This document shows positions 1 to 12,500 of a DNA stretch of 64,000 nucleotides, piece after piece. Numbering within the stretch: the stretch's first letter is position 1; each line of letters begins with the position of its first letter. Source of the stretch: Nematostella vectensis (taxonomy: Eukaryota; Cnidaria; Anthozoa; Actiniaria; Edwardsiidae); the NCBI RefSeq assembly GCF_932526225.1, contig NC_064042.1:8900540-8964539 (forward strand). The letters run 5' to 3'. Position numbers and translations under genes: made by a program. Under the pieces are notes generated by a model. It did not search any database. It was not told the origin of the DNA and saw only the letters and a program-made list of their open reading frames with translations.

Positions 1-1196
1 TGGCTGTCGTTTTTCTAAATGGCCTACAAAAGACTGGGGCGAGCATGCGGGAGACCTGTGATATTCTAAAACGTTAGGGACTAGGCTCCATTTCTAAGAT
101 GGCTGCCAGCAAAATCGTAGTAAACACGAATTCCTGCAAGTTTAGGTGGAAATTCTCAACTAACAAAGCTCTAGAGTGATACAAAAGCGGAAGAATGTTT
201 GAAGCGGACTCCCAAATATGGCACGTAATTCATAATAAGGAAATGGCCGAGCGAGCTAGAAAAACGACAGTTTTTAAAACAAGATTGACTGATATGCATA
301 TTATCGAGATTTCAAGTTTATGGATTTTTGTGTTTTTACGCATGCGCAGTTGTGGAACATGGACAAGACCCTTTCAAGCGGCTTCTGATGGACGTTATGA
401 ATGATTAACGGTTTCCCCGGTAACCAGTCCCCGTACCAGTCCGGACGAGCGCCCCTGTGCATGTCAAACTATCGAAAACTTATAACTCAAGAATAGAAAA
501 GATTTATTATCGCGTGGAAAAGGGACAAAAAAAGACAGGAGGGTGGTAAAGGCTTGTTTCAGAGATTTCATTCCATTCCATGTTTTATTTTACATAACTT
601 GATACTTTGAGCCGTTTTCATTTTGATTAAGGTTACGGGGTGGCTTGAAGTTAAAATTCTAACGAAAAAAATATTTTTGCATTTTTAAATTCCTTACTAC
701 ATTAACTTTATTCTAGCAAATGAAAAATGTTTGGATTTTATTATCTTCTCGAGATAAAAAGAAAAAAATCAAAAAATCTAATTTTGCTTAAAAGATTCAT
801 TGTAATCAACAAGGTGTTTTAATCCTTTAATCCTCTTATCACTTACTGGTACCCAGTGTTCCCTACATCCTGGACCTGAGGATAAAGATAATTAGCATAC
901 TGTTTATAACGTTCCCAAATATTCAACAGATGGATAGAAGAAAAAAGTCTATGTATGACTTCTATATGAAAGATACTCTCCTTGATGGCTTCTCTTTTCT
1001 TAGTTTGTCCCTACAACTCGCTTTCAGGTTGAAACATTGAGACGAATGTTTATTTACACTTTTAGGTTATCTTGTACATGTCACAAATCGCGATAAAACT
1101 TGCCCTATTTGCTCTACCGGAATCAGCCGCGCTTTTCCAGGTTTCGCGTATGCGCGGCTTTTGTTTTTCTCATTGTGAAATTAAAAACTCCCGGTA
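1..1196. other. Intergenic, no gene recognised
   Basis: No exon with coding character plus usable splice sites was found on either strand. The sequence is AT-rich and unique-looking; short open frames here have no recognisable protein character. The segment ends at the TA dinucleotide that flanks the transposon starting at 1197. Confidence 0.5.
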
Positions 1197-2297
1197 CCGT
1201 AAATTATCTAATAAACGCCCCTATATCTGAAGTTCGCCTTATAAAATATCTAAAGAACGCCTCCTATCTAAAGAACGCCTCCTATCTAAAGAACGCCCCC
1301 TATCTAATAAACGCCCCTATATCTGAAGTACGCCTCCTATCTAATAAACGCCCCTATATCTGAAGTACGCCTCCTATCTAATAAACGCCCCTATATCTGA
1401 AGTACGCCTCCTATCTAATAAACGCCCCTATATCTGAAGTACGCCTCCGATCTAATAAACGCCCCTATATCTGAAGTACGCCTCCTATCTAATAAACGCC
1501 CCTATATCTGAAGTACGCCTCCTATCTGATAAACGCCCCTATATCTGAAGTACGCCTCCTATCTGATAAACGCCCCTATATCTGAAGTACGCCTCCTATC
1601 TGATAAACGCCCCTATATCTGAAGTACGCCTCCTATCTAATAAACGCCCCTATATCTGAAGTACGCCTCCTATCTAATAAACGCCCCTATATCTGAAGTA
1701 CGCCTCCTATCTGATAAACGCCCCTATATCTGAAGTACGCCTCCTATCTAATAAACGCCCCTATATCTGAAGTACGCCTCCTATCTAATAAACGCCCCTA
1801 TATCTGAAGTACGCCTCCTATCTAATAAACGCCCCTATATCTGAAGTACGCCTCCTATCTAATAAACGCCCCTATATCTGAAGTACGCCTCCTACCTAAT
1901 AAACGCCCATATATCTGAAGTACGCCTCCTATCTAATAAACGCCCCTATATCTGAAGTACGCCTCCTATCTAATGAACGCCGCCCCCCGTAAGCTTACAA
2001 GTTGAACGTCCCTCTCTAATAAACGCCCCTCACTATTTAACGCCCCCCCTCCTTACCCTTCCTCCCAGCTTAAAATTCTAATTTTATGTAATTAAAAATA
2101 CATAGAAATTCCGGTAATATATATGAAATTCAACTGTCTTCTTGCTTAAAACAGAGCTTGGCTTATACTGGATGAGACTTGCTAAATGTCAAGAAACGCT
2201 TGACACGCACACACTTGGGTTTGTTATATTGTTCTATTGATTCTCCCCCCCCCTCGGAATTTAATAAACGCCCGGGCGTTTATTAGATCATTTACGG
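1197..2297. mobile_element. TA-flanked TIR element carrying a 37-bp satellite
   Basis: The ends are inverted repeats: the left end starts CCGTAAATTATCTAATAAAC and the right end is its reverse complement with one mismatch over about 23 bases. Both ends abut TA (1195-1196 and 2298-2299), as expected for an element that duplicates a TA target. There is no transposase frame, so it is non-autonomous. Most of the interior is a tandem array whose unit begins with the inner part of the left TIR. Confidence 0.75.
1205..1985. repeat. 37-bp minisatellite inside TIR element
   Basis: About 20 copies of a 37-bp unit containing TAATAAACGCCCC, TATATCTGAAG and TACGCCTCCTATC, with mostly single-base variants (CTAATAAACG or CTGATAAACG). 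The left edge decays into shorter repeats (ATCTAAAGAACGCCTCCT). The unit includes the subterminal sequence of the host element, so the array probably grew from the transposon end. Confidence 0.9.
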
Positions 2298-2787
2298 TAG
2301 GTGCTCGGTTTTCGCCTGTTATTTGTCGGTCTGTTTATCTAGAGCTGATAGTATGACAGATAACTGAAGTACGTGTCGCACTCTCCAAGAAGTTTCAACC
2401 GAGCTTTTCTCGGCTTCGAATTCACGCGTATTTCTGAACTTAAAAGCTGTAATGTGCGTAAAGTATAAGAGCTATAACCGCACAATTTGGCAAACTAGAA
2501 GGTTTCCAATGACATCATGAGCATACTCGATTAAATGTGAAACGCGTATCGACATTTTTCCACGACACTTTGGGTTTTTTGGCGCCCCCTCCCCCCCCCC
2601 CCCCGGATTTAGCTAGCTGCTAGATTTCTTACATTACAGGCCCGTAGCCAGTATTTTGAGCGGGGGGGGGGGGAGGGTGGGGGGTTCGTTTAACCATAAA
2701 GCGGACCATTTTCTCTTAGGTAGCTCGTCCTGCCTCGTAGTGGTTCTTAATTTTTCTTAATAAGACCTTCCAGTCGAGTGTGTGTGT

Positions 2788-2837
<50 letters not shown>

Positions 2838-2994
2838 GGGGTTCTTCCGAACCCCCAGAACGAAAGGATTAAAATGCGCTTAACAATAAAAGACGTGAGG
2901 CTGCAGTGAGTGACAAACTTGAGTGCAAATTTTATTTGTTTGGATTATCAAAAGATGCTAGCTCAGTAGTCACGTTATGTTATGCTGAATGTAC
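2298..2994. other. Intergenic with long homopurine G runs
   Basis: The stretch between the TIR element and the 3' end of the first VCBS gene has no gene. It contains poly-C (about 2585-2606), a G-rich run after a CCGTAGCCAG motif (2641-2685), and a (TG)n tract passing into more than 30 consecutive G (about 2778-2840). The CCGTAGCCAG motif resembles ends of elements at 12.4, 14.2 and 49.8 kb. Confidence 0.6.
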
Positions 2995-5900
2995 TCAGAT
3001 CTGGTGTCGGTTGAACGAGATCCACTTCTTGCCCGAGTGGGGTTCGTGGCACAAAATATCATCTTTGCCGTCGCCGTTGAAATCACCAGAGTAAACCTCC
3101 CCGGTCATCCCACACCACTTGAAGTTCGTCCAGTCAGTCCCCGTGAACAAGTTATGGACTGTTGGTAGGGAATAAACAAGAAATTAACTATAAGCAACCG
3201 AGCTTAGGACAAACACAAGGGACCTCTAAATACTGTATTTTAATGATAACACCACGCGTGTTCTGGTGTTTGGGGGTGGGGGATCTACATTGTTTATTAA
3301 TCAACATTATAAGGTCTAGCACCCAATCTAAAATCCACAGTGGCCCACTGAAGATTGTAGAGAAGAAAGACCACACCCTTGGCCGTCTCAGGAGTGTTGC
3401 TAACCCCTCCCCCCCTCCCCCACCATTACCACAAAGCGGTATTTTCTCATTAAAAAATCCTTACTTCATATGAAGAAAACGTTGTCGTTTTTGGTACCTC
3501 TCAGATCCTGGCTATCCGTCCCCCCCCTTCTCCTCTTCACGATTGGACGAGAAAGACGGAAAGAACCCCTAAGACCCGGTAGCATTCTTACCGTCATGCC
3601 TTGCGAGGGCGATCCAGTTCATGCCTGAATGTGATTGGTGGCAGAACAGATCTGCGCGCGCATCATCATTGAATCGGCCCGTCATGAGAAAGGCGTTCTT
3701 GCCGACGCACCAATTCATTCCCTTCTGCCAAGAGGTGGCTGCAAATATTTACAGTTATCGATCACTGTTATATTGAGTCATTTAAATAAAACCAAACAAA
3801 TATTTTGTAGTATTACCGTCACAGAATCTCGGAATTTTAAAAAATGCCTTTTTAAACTTTTTCCGCCAAAACAGGAAATACCCTCGATTCAATCTCGGCC
3901 AAGAAAATGAGCGTCATCTTTCAAAGTTCTGTTGAAAATCCAAATTTTAACCTTATTCAATTCCCTTTTCAGAATTTGAAAGTTTATCTATGCTTTTTGG
4001 GGCTAGATTGCTGCAAGATTTTAATAATTTTAAGACTTTCAACAGACACAATCAGCCAACAAAAGGAGTAAGCGATTTTATGAGGGGTAAACAAATCATA
4101 AATGGAAAAGGGCATCTGCAGTGACTATATTTAGTTCTGATAACTGAGTGTGAATGATCGGGGAAGTTGCGTACTTGTGAATTGTCCGTGACAGTTGGCC
4201 AAGGCCACCCACTTGTAGCCGTTGGCATCATGGCACAGAAGATCATCTCTGCCATCGCCATTAATGTCAGCGATCAAGAGCTGGGATCCCTGGTGGTAGC
4301 ACCAACCCATCGCCTTGTGCCAGTCAATTTTATTATTGAATCCACCATTAGACTGGGCGTAGGAGATCCACTTGTTACCACTGTGGTCATGGCAGAGGAT
4401 ATCTGAGCGTCCATCGCCGTTGAAGTCTCCGATGTGAAGCTCACTTCCCTGGTGCCCACAGAACCACTTGGCGCGGTTCCATGAGCTTCCGGTGAAAGAA
4501 CCACCCGAGGTAGCAAGACTGGTCCACACACTACCTGCGTAGACAGGGCAAAAAATGGCATGAGATTTTCCAATTCTCAATATATAAGCTCAAGATTCCG
4601 TATACAAGGAGTTCCTTTCACTAAATTCTTAATTCCACATTTTAAAGACGTTGAGAAGAAATGAAATTTAGATATTAGCGAGCAAAGTTGGCTTAATGTC
4701 TGATCAGAGCCCGACTTCTCCCTAAAACGAGAAGAATTCATACTTTGAACATTTGAAAATAGCACTTCAAGCCTCATATCTCGAAAACGAAGCCGTTAGA
4801 GAGAAACACTTTTTGATATGCTGGTTAACATGACATAAGGAACCTCTATGCAAAAATTCAAGCTTTTTTTGTTCTGTCCCCTGCGTATTATTAAAAATAA
4901 AAAATAAAAATACAAAGATGATAAGACGACGACAGCGCACAAGTTGATATGGCGGAAAACATGACATTACGCTAAAAATAAGATCATTTCACATCAAATA
5001 AGGCGGAAAATGTCTCTAAAGTACTCAGTGAGTAATAGCCCAATTGATGCGACTTCTTGTAAAGTGTCATTGGAATTAGAGCTTTTTACCCGGCTGAGCT
5101 GATACATAGCGCAAGGATAATCAAGGAAAAAAAAAATTTTAAAAAGCCAAAATCTAGGTATGTTCTGTCGGCCTCTGGTTATTTGTGTTTTGAAAAGCGA
5201 AAATCAGTCCGGGATACAAGGAGCTGATGGCCATTGTTAGAAATTGTGTCTTCTTTCTCTATCTCACATCAGAAATGCGAATGTTTTAGGTTTTTCCGTC
5301 ATGTCGCACAAGTTAGCTTTATCCTGATTGTCCGCTAAATTGTCTCTTTTATGTGTAATCTATTCGAGATTTCCTAAGAAATTGCATATTCTGGTTGACA
5401 TCCGGCCCCCTTTGGAACTTTCTTTTCGTGACGCACAAAAAATAAAAAACGTTCCTAACAAACGCGTTCCCAGTCGTTGGGAACGTTAGGAATGTAAGAA
5501 ATAAAAACCTGTTTAAGGCACCCAGGATTAAAGTACTTCAGCTTCTCCTAATGTCGCACAGGTACACACACACAAAGACACAAAACTATATTCTGTTTCT
5601 TCTTACAAACGCGCGCATTCTCACCGACATGATCATGGCACAGAATGTCAGATCTCCCGTCGCCATTGAAGTCGCCGGTGTAGAGCTTCGATCCCGGATG
5701 TCCACACCATTTGAAGTTCTTGTTGTGCCACGAGGTCTTGGTAAAGTGTCCATTGCCGTCGGCGAGTGAGACCCAGATGCTTCCGCTATGATCATGACAC
5801 ATCATGTCTGATCTGCCATCGCCGTTGAAGTCCCCGATGTGTAGCCTACTGCCCCCATGCACGCACCAGCCCATTGCGCGGTAGTAATCGCTCTTCAGGA

Positions 5901-6528
5901 AAAACTTGCCTGTGGTATACAGAAAGAAGTCATCTTCAGTCTTGGCTAAAAGTGATCAACCCTTCAATCTTCAGTCTTAGGTCAAAGTGATCAACCCTTC
6001 CATCTTTAGTCTTAGCTGAAAGTGATCAACCCTTACATGTCTTAGCTCAAAGTGATCAACCCTTCCATCTTCACTCTTAGGTCAAAGTGATCAACCCTTC
6101 CATTTTCAGTCTTAGCTCAAAGTGATCAACCCTTCCATCTCCTCCAGCCTTAGCTCAAAGTGATCAATCAGTCAAAACTTTCTCTTGGTTAATGGATACA
6201 CAAAAATGAGCTTGTATCGAATAAACACTAGTTATTTTCAGCTAAGACTGAAGATGGAAGGTTTGATCACTTTCAGCCAAGACTGAAGGGTTGATCACTT
6301 TGACCTAAGATTGAAGATGGAAGGGTTGATCACTTTGAGCTAAGACATGTAAGGGTTGATCACTTTCAGCTAAGACTGAAGATGGAAGGGTTGATCACTT
6401 TCAGCTAAGACTGAAGATGGAAGGGCTGGATCACTTTTTACCTAAGACAGGAGGTTTAATAATTGAGACTCACCTCCTCCGAGCACGGAGCCGATGCCAA
6501 ATACCGCCAAAAGTATGAAGACCTTCAT
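2995..6528 (-). CDS. Secreted six-repeat FG-GAP/VCBS protein, paralogue 1
   Basis: Five exons join with uniform phase-1 introns: 6474-6528, 5625-5909, 4175-4534, 3592-3738 and 2995-3158, giving 336 residues. Exon 1 encodes a signal peptide (MKVFILLAVFGIGSVLGG). The rest is six repeats of about 50 residues, each with a W..FKWCGH.GS..L..GDFNGDGRSD..CHD..G..W.S.A pattern. The Asp/Asn-Gly-Asp-Gly loops match the calcium-binding loops of FG-GAP/VCBS-like repeats, usually built into beta-propellers; each repeat also has two regularly placed cysteines. Repeat 5 has lost the consensus (RFNDDARAD). The start is the first ATG after a likely 5'UTR acceptor. It is expected to be extracellular, possibly lectin-like, but the ligand is unknown. 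The next gene is its tandem duplicate. Confidence 0.85.
4563..4870. repeat. Dispersed ~310-bp repeat, copy 1
   Basis: This intronic stretch of VCBS paralogue 1 recurs in inverted orientation at about 58905-59210, in an intron of the CH-ankyrin gene. Shared landmarks are AAGGAACCTCTATGCAAAAA, CAAAAAGTGTTT, TCGAGATATGAGGCTTGAA and GCTAATATCTAAATTTCAT (strand-adjusted). No TIR or coding capacity was seen, so its class is unknown. Confidence 0.75.
5930..6450. repeat. Long hairpin built of two inverted tandem arrays
   Basis: The left arm (about 5930-6175) is a 35-40 bp tandem repeat containing CTTAGCTCAAAGTGATCAAC and CCTTCCATCTTCAGT. The right arm (about 6236-6450) is the same array in reverse complement (GGGTTGATCACTTTCAGCTA). 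About 60 bp of unrelated sequence separates them. It lies in intron 1 of VCBS paralogue 1, starting about 20 bp from the exon-2 acceptor. Confidence 0.85.
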
Positions 6529-7314
6529 GCTGAAATTTACAAAATCAAAGAATTTTTCACTTAAAACTTTTCTAATGTAAATTAAGAGAAATACTGTTAA
6601 ATATTTCGCCAATATTTCCTTCCCTGTTTCCCGAGCGAAACGGTGTGCGAAAGCCCTTTTAGAAGTAGATAAGTGACAGGCCAATGATGGAATTGTGCGT
6701 ATAGGGGGAATAACCAAAAGTATGGACGCATTGCGAAGCCAGGTTTCTAGTTTTACCTTATTTGCCGGTGAGGATAGTTAGAAGTGACGAGTTTGCCTTT
6801 CTTACTCACATATATATATACAGTTATTAATCTGAAATGTTATTTGTTAACTTCTTATTAAATGTTTACCTAATTATGACCAATCAATAACATCTGTCTA
6901 GTTATTTGTTAACATCTAATAAAATTTTATTTAATTATGATCAATACAAAAGTCGAATGGTTATTTGTTAACATCTTATGAAATGTTTATCTAATTATGA
7001 CTAATCAATGATTAACAATTATGTGCCAAATGGATAACGTTGAATAGTCCCTTTTGAAGTTCACGCCATGTATATACTGACAGCTGTCCAGTTATTTTTG
7101 TTAATCTTTTATAAAAAGTTTATCTACAATGTGCGAAAAGCCGAATATTCAAGAAATTTAAAGTATGGCATACTTTTAATTCTAAAGTATTCAAGGCGAA
7201 TGCGACACTTGACGTCAACCTAAAGAATTCATTCTGAACTCGGTCGAATATGTGACGTATCACGCTACTCTAGAGTTTTCAATGCTGGTATCCTACACGT
7301 CTCAAATCATTTAA

Positions 7315-7546
7315 AGCCGCATTGTCACCAGTTTACTTTCGGAGGTCCGACAGAAACCTCAACCGTTAAAAGACAAAAGAATCTATTAAAATCCGAGATA
7401 TTTAACAGGCCATCGATCACATCCTCAAAGAAACTTCTAATAAACACAATGCTTTCAATATTTTAAAATATTTTTCGCGTTTTCCGTTAAAAATCATAGG
7501 AGATTGTTACGTAATCGACAGGAAGTAAACTGGTGACAATGCGGCT
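7315..7546. mobile_element. TTAA-flanked MITE family A, copy 1
   Basis: Inverted ends AGCCGCATTGTCACCAGTTT and its reverse complement, directly flanked on both sides by TTAA (7311-7314, 7547-7550). This suits a TTAA-specific, piggyBac-like transposase, although none is encoded. Further copies are at 19144-19389, 25527-25759 (inverted) and a decayed one at 54836-54996. Confidence 0.8.
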
Positions 7547-9114
7547 TTAAGCAGGTGCAGTAAGGGGATCCAGGCACGTTTCACGAGTTTCATAACTTTG
7601 GAGATCACGTTTCACGATAAACTGATAAACTGACGACAAGGATCAATCTTTACTCGGAAATCAAGATTCACGATTTTTAAAGAGCATAGACCACGATTCA
7701 CGCTGATCAAATTTCGCCATTAACCAATCACGGCGGAGGTAGCAATCACAAATCACGGTTAACAATTTGTCCTTCTCACGATTCATGATACACAAAAAAG
7801 GCCGTTCACGGATCACGAAAATAACCCTTACCGCCCCATGTTCAAGAGTATTCCATGACATACGATGTATGATGGTCGAATAGAATAAAAAATCTACACT
7901 TGAGTTTATTTTGAAAAAATGGAAACGTATAAATAGTAGGTATTACTATTTTGATACTTTGGAAACGTGAAATTCCATGTCCACTCTGGAGTTTTCAATG
8001 CTGGTATACTTCACGTCTTAATGCTTAAATTATTCAGCTTATATGTTGTATTTGTTAACCTTTTACCAAATGTTTATTAATAACGATCAAACGATACACC
8101 GATATGTTAACACCTAATAAAATGTTTATCTTATTGTGGCCAATCAATTTTTATTTAAACATGCATGCCCAATTTGGAAAATAAGTTTAACTTAGGGTCG
8201 GTAGTATTTTTATTATTAAAAATACTGTACATGCTACACGAGGCAAAATGTTCCTCAGATAAAACAGCGGCGTAGCCAGGATTTTTAACAGGATATATAT
8301 ATATATATGGATATATAATATATATGGGCAGAGGGAGTCTCATGTGAAATGATATAATTTTGTAACCATTTGAGAAATGCACGTGCATACACAAGCACCC
8401 CTTCACGAAAAATGGCATATTTCGTCGTTTGAATATGTTCTCATACCCAAAATATTCAGTTTAAAAGTTGCTGGGGGAAAATATTCGTTCTTTTTCCCAG
8501 GAGGGACGAATTTTCTGTTTTTTTTTTTTTTTTTACCAGTCAGCTTTAGCACATTAATAATTGCCCGTATAACCGATCGAAACGATTTTTTTCCCCAAGC
8601 GTCCGCTCCAGCTCCCCCTAAAAATATTCCCAGCACAACTAGTTCGACTCCACATATTTGAGAGCAGTACCATTCCGGACGATTTTTTTCCCAACAACCG
8701 AGGGGTCTGACATCTTCCCAGCCAGCAAAAAAAAAAAAAAAAGAAAACGGGCTGCGAGACAGATCCGTTTTGTGCCCTTGTAAATGGCTCCTGGAGCAAG
8801 CCAAAGTTCTGACAAATGCCGCGAAATTTTCAAAGAAGTGATGGACACAACCTGTCTTCTATAGAGCTAATTGGAAATAGTTTTTAAGGCCTCTCGCGGG
8901 TAATTGTTTAAAAAAATCCTTTAACTTGAAACTTGTTTAGTATCCCCTTCAAAGCGTGCGATCGATCTGAGCTCTGGCGAATAAAATCACCAATGCGATG
9001 CACGTGCATATGAAATCGCAGTTTAGGGGGTTTGGTATTAAATCTAAAAAAAACTGTAGTTGCAAACCACTCCATTTTGCGTATATGAGGTCAGTTCCAC
9101 TTGATTTCTAAGCG

Positions 9115-9203
9115 GACTACCGAATCGATTCCTTGGAAATAATCGAAGAGTAAGTTGGCAATGAAAACTGGCACTCCATGTCCAAGGAATCGATTTGGTG
9201 GTC
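9115..9203. repeat. Small hairpin
   Basis: GGACTACCGAATCGATTCCT at the left is matched in reverse complement by AGGAATCGATTTGGTGGTCC at the right, with about 45 bases between. It is probably a tiny MITE; no target duplication was identified. Confidence 0.55.
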
Positions 9204-9512
9204 CTTTTGTTACTTTAGAAAATAATATTGTCATTTACAGTTATTTATACTTAGCATCCGAAGCTTAAAAATGATTTTTCAGAAAAGTGAACAGAATCAG
9301 AGCAAAGCTTTTTAGAAGGTGTTGTTGGTGTTTAGGGGGGAGGTGGGGGGTTGTAGATAAGACTTCCCCTTGAATGGGAGGTTCAATGGGCAGGGAAAGC
9401 TATCATACTTTCATTTGCTTGGAAAAATACGAAGTCAAGCTGTGAATTATCTATGTTTATTTGCATCTTATTCAACTTTTCACAAATTACATATATGAAA
9501 AAGCTTCTTTGA

Positions 9513-12500
9513 TCAGATCTGGTGTCGGTTGAACGAGATCCACTTTTTGCCAGAGTGGGGTTCGTGGCATAAAAGATCATCTTTGCCGTCGCCGTTAAAA
9601 TCACCGGGGTAAATCTCCCCGGTCATCCCACACCACTTGAAGTTCGTCCAGTCAGTCCCCGTGAACAGATGGCGTGCTGTAGGAAAAATATGAATATTGA
9701 TAAATAACTACGTAATGTATTTAAGGGACTTGGATCCCAGATTGTTTCTGTAAGCCCGCAATATATCCTAATCACAGTAATATAACCAAAATGAGTATTG
9801 TATGTTTCGCGCCTATTTACCGTCATGCCTTGCGAGAGCGATCCAGTTCATGGCTGAATGTGATTGGTGGCAGAACAGATCTGCGCGCGCATCATCATTG
9901 AATCGGCCCGTCATGAGAAAGGCGTTCTTGCCAACGCACCAATTCATTCCCTTCTGCCAAGAGGTGGCTGCAAATATTTACAGTTAGAAATCTATATCGA
10001 AAACCCTGTCTTTGGATACTTTATATATATTCAATATTTCTTTAAAAAGTTTATGAGTTTATGAGGTCAGCACAGACGGGACCAGGTTCCATGCGACGTT
10101 CTGCCCCTAGAGATAAAATTATTATAAAAACCATAATGGAAGTAGATAATAATGTACAAACAATCCACAACAACGGACAATAGACAGGTGCATAGGAAAT
10201 ACTAGTTCCCTATTCCCTGGATAACAAAATCTTTTTATTTTGAATAAAGATTCATTTAAAAGAAATGGAATTCATTATTTTTTTTCGTCTTCGTGTTTCT
10301 AGAAAATTTCATTTTGAGAAATAAAAACTACATCCATACATACCCACTGAAAGCTTTGAGATGTTTGAGAGACAAAGAATGATACATTTTGCTATATCAG
10401 TTGTCTATCAAGTACCATTATACCTAAAAGCTCAACTCTCTTTTTCTCTATAGGTTATGATATCCTGGGTATTGTCCATAAAATACTAACATTTTTCCGG
10501 GGATTTTTTTAATGGGGACTGGGTGGGTACCACTTACTGTATTAATGGCAGTATTCATTTTGCACGTTATGGGGCATTTTTATATCTTAAAAGTGCATTA
10601 TTTAAGTGGTGCCTAAGGAATGTGTAAGAGTTTTCTTGATTTAGATCTTTATATATATATATATATATATGTATTCATGTTTGTATACCCCGCTCTGAAT
10701 ATTTAGCTGTCTTACATGTGAATTCACCATCGCAGTCTGCAAACGCAACCCACTTGTATCCGCTCGCCGTATCGTGACACATCATATCATCTCGCCCGTC
10801 GCCGTTAAAGTCTGCGATGTGGAGCTGTGACGTGGCATGCGCACACCAATTCATGTCTTTTGACCAGGAAAGAGTGCCGACAAACCCGCCATCCTTCTGC
10901 GCAAAGGAAACCCACTTGAACCCGGTGAAGTCATGGCACAGGGTATCGGTCCGTCCGTCGCCGTTAAAGTCGCCCACGAAAAGTTGACTGCCCTTGTGGT
11001 CGCACTTGAAGTTGGGTCTGTGCCATGCGTTGCCTGTGAAGGACCCGGATCTGGTGGCGAGTGCTGTCCACATACTGCCTGTTACGTGAAAAATAGGGAC
11101 TTTAAGCAACGACGACGGCAACGCAAAAGGCAACGGCAGAAAACAATTGAAAATTAAAAGTCAGACGTGAAATGCACTCTGAAATAGATTCTGTCTGATA
11201 CATTTCACCCGTTGTCCTTCAAACGACAAGGTGAAAACTCAAACTCCAAATATATCACGGTCTAGCGAGGACGGGAACGTGTGCGCTGAAAACTAGACTA
11301 CTGTTTGCTATGTTAAAATAAGGCTCTAAGGCTTATTCATACTTCTTTTGGATCGTATCTAGTAAAATTGAGCGCTTAGCATGAGGCATTTTTGGGGTCA
11401 CTTTTTTTCCTGTTCCTGTTGTCGTCGTTCGCGCTGCAGTGTTGCTGAAGTCCCCTATATTGTTGATGTGTGGCCATAATCAAATAATTGGGCTATGCAC
11501 ACGACGAATAAAGCTTGCTGTGGGTATACGAGGATTGAAGAAAACTAATTTACATGGTTGTTAGCCTTAAGATGATGTAAACATCTCAATAAATATTGTT
11601 ATGGACCAAAAAAATTTCTGGAATTGCTTTGGGGAGCTTATTGTATGAACTCGTGAGGGGGTGACATCTAAGCTATGGCAAGTGCTTATGTACTTTGATT
11701 GTTAGAGATGCTCATGGGTAATTGCTGGTATACCGTTGACTTTCGATCGCTCAAAACTTGATTTCTCGAACTCTCAAAAACTCAAAACCCTTTTAAGGGT
11801 TCGAACCCTCGATTACTCTTAACCCTTAATGACTCGAAGTTCCAATTACTTATAACCCTTGATAACTCAAAATCCCGATCACTCAGAACCCTTGATAACT
11901 CAAAATCCCGATCTGATCACTCAGAATCTCCCGTGTACCATCATGTATTATTGTAGTTTCTCGCGTACCAAGACACGGGCTGTTAGATTTTTTTCTCCCT
12001 TGTTTTTGTCAACGGGCGTCACCTTTCTTATCGTGGCACAGAATGTCAGATCTCCCGTCGCCGTTGAAGTCGCCGGTGTAAAGCTTCGATCCCGGATGTC
12101 CACACCACTTGAAGTTCTTGTTGTGCCACGAGGTCTTGGTAAAGTGTCCGTTGCCGTCGGCGAGTGAGACCCAGATGCTTCCGCTATGATCATGACACAT
12201 CATGTCTGACCTGCCATCGCCGTTGAAGTCCCCGATGTGTATCTTACTGCCCCCATGCGTGCACCAGCCCATCGCTCTGTAATAATCGGTCTTTAGAAAA
12301 AACTTGCCTGGAAAAAAAGGGAAAAAATATGCATTTTTTTTAAGCTTGAGCAATATCATGGAGCCGTTCTTATTGTGAAGAATATGCTTTTTAAGAATCA
12401 TTCGTCACTTTTTAGCACAATTTTAGATAGACCAGGGCCGTAGCATGGGGTGCAGCACTAGGGTCAAATGTCCCCCCAATATTTTCAAACATTTTGAGAA

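Larger units (their letters stand above)
6529..9512. other. Intergenic between the two VCBS paralogues
   Basis: No coding exon recognised. Contents include a 60-62 bp imperfect tandem repeat around TTATTTGTTAAC and AAATGTTTA (6838-7010, with scattered relatives at 7090-7120 and 8040-8150). There is also a TTAA-flanked MITE (7315-7546), a degenerate stretch rich in TCACGATT (7560-7860), a GGCGTAGCCAGG motif at 8270 and a short hairpin at 9115-9203. The first part should hold the promoter of paralogue 1, but no clear TATA element stands out. Confidence 0.6.

Noticed and set aside
1205..1985. CRISPR-like array
   Set aside because: The 37-bp units are head-to-tail with no unique spacers, lie in an animal transposon and have no cas genes nearby.
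8403..8804. Open frame of 133 codons on the minus strand
   Set aside because: Lys/Phe-rich from homopolymers, no recognisable domain, no splice support.
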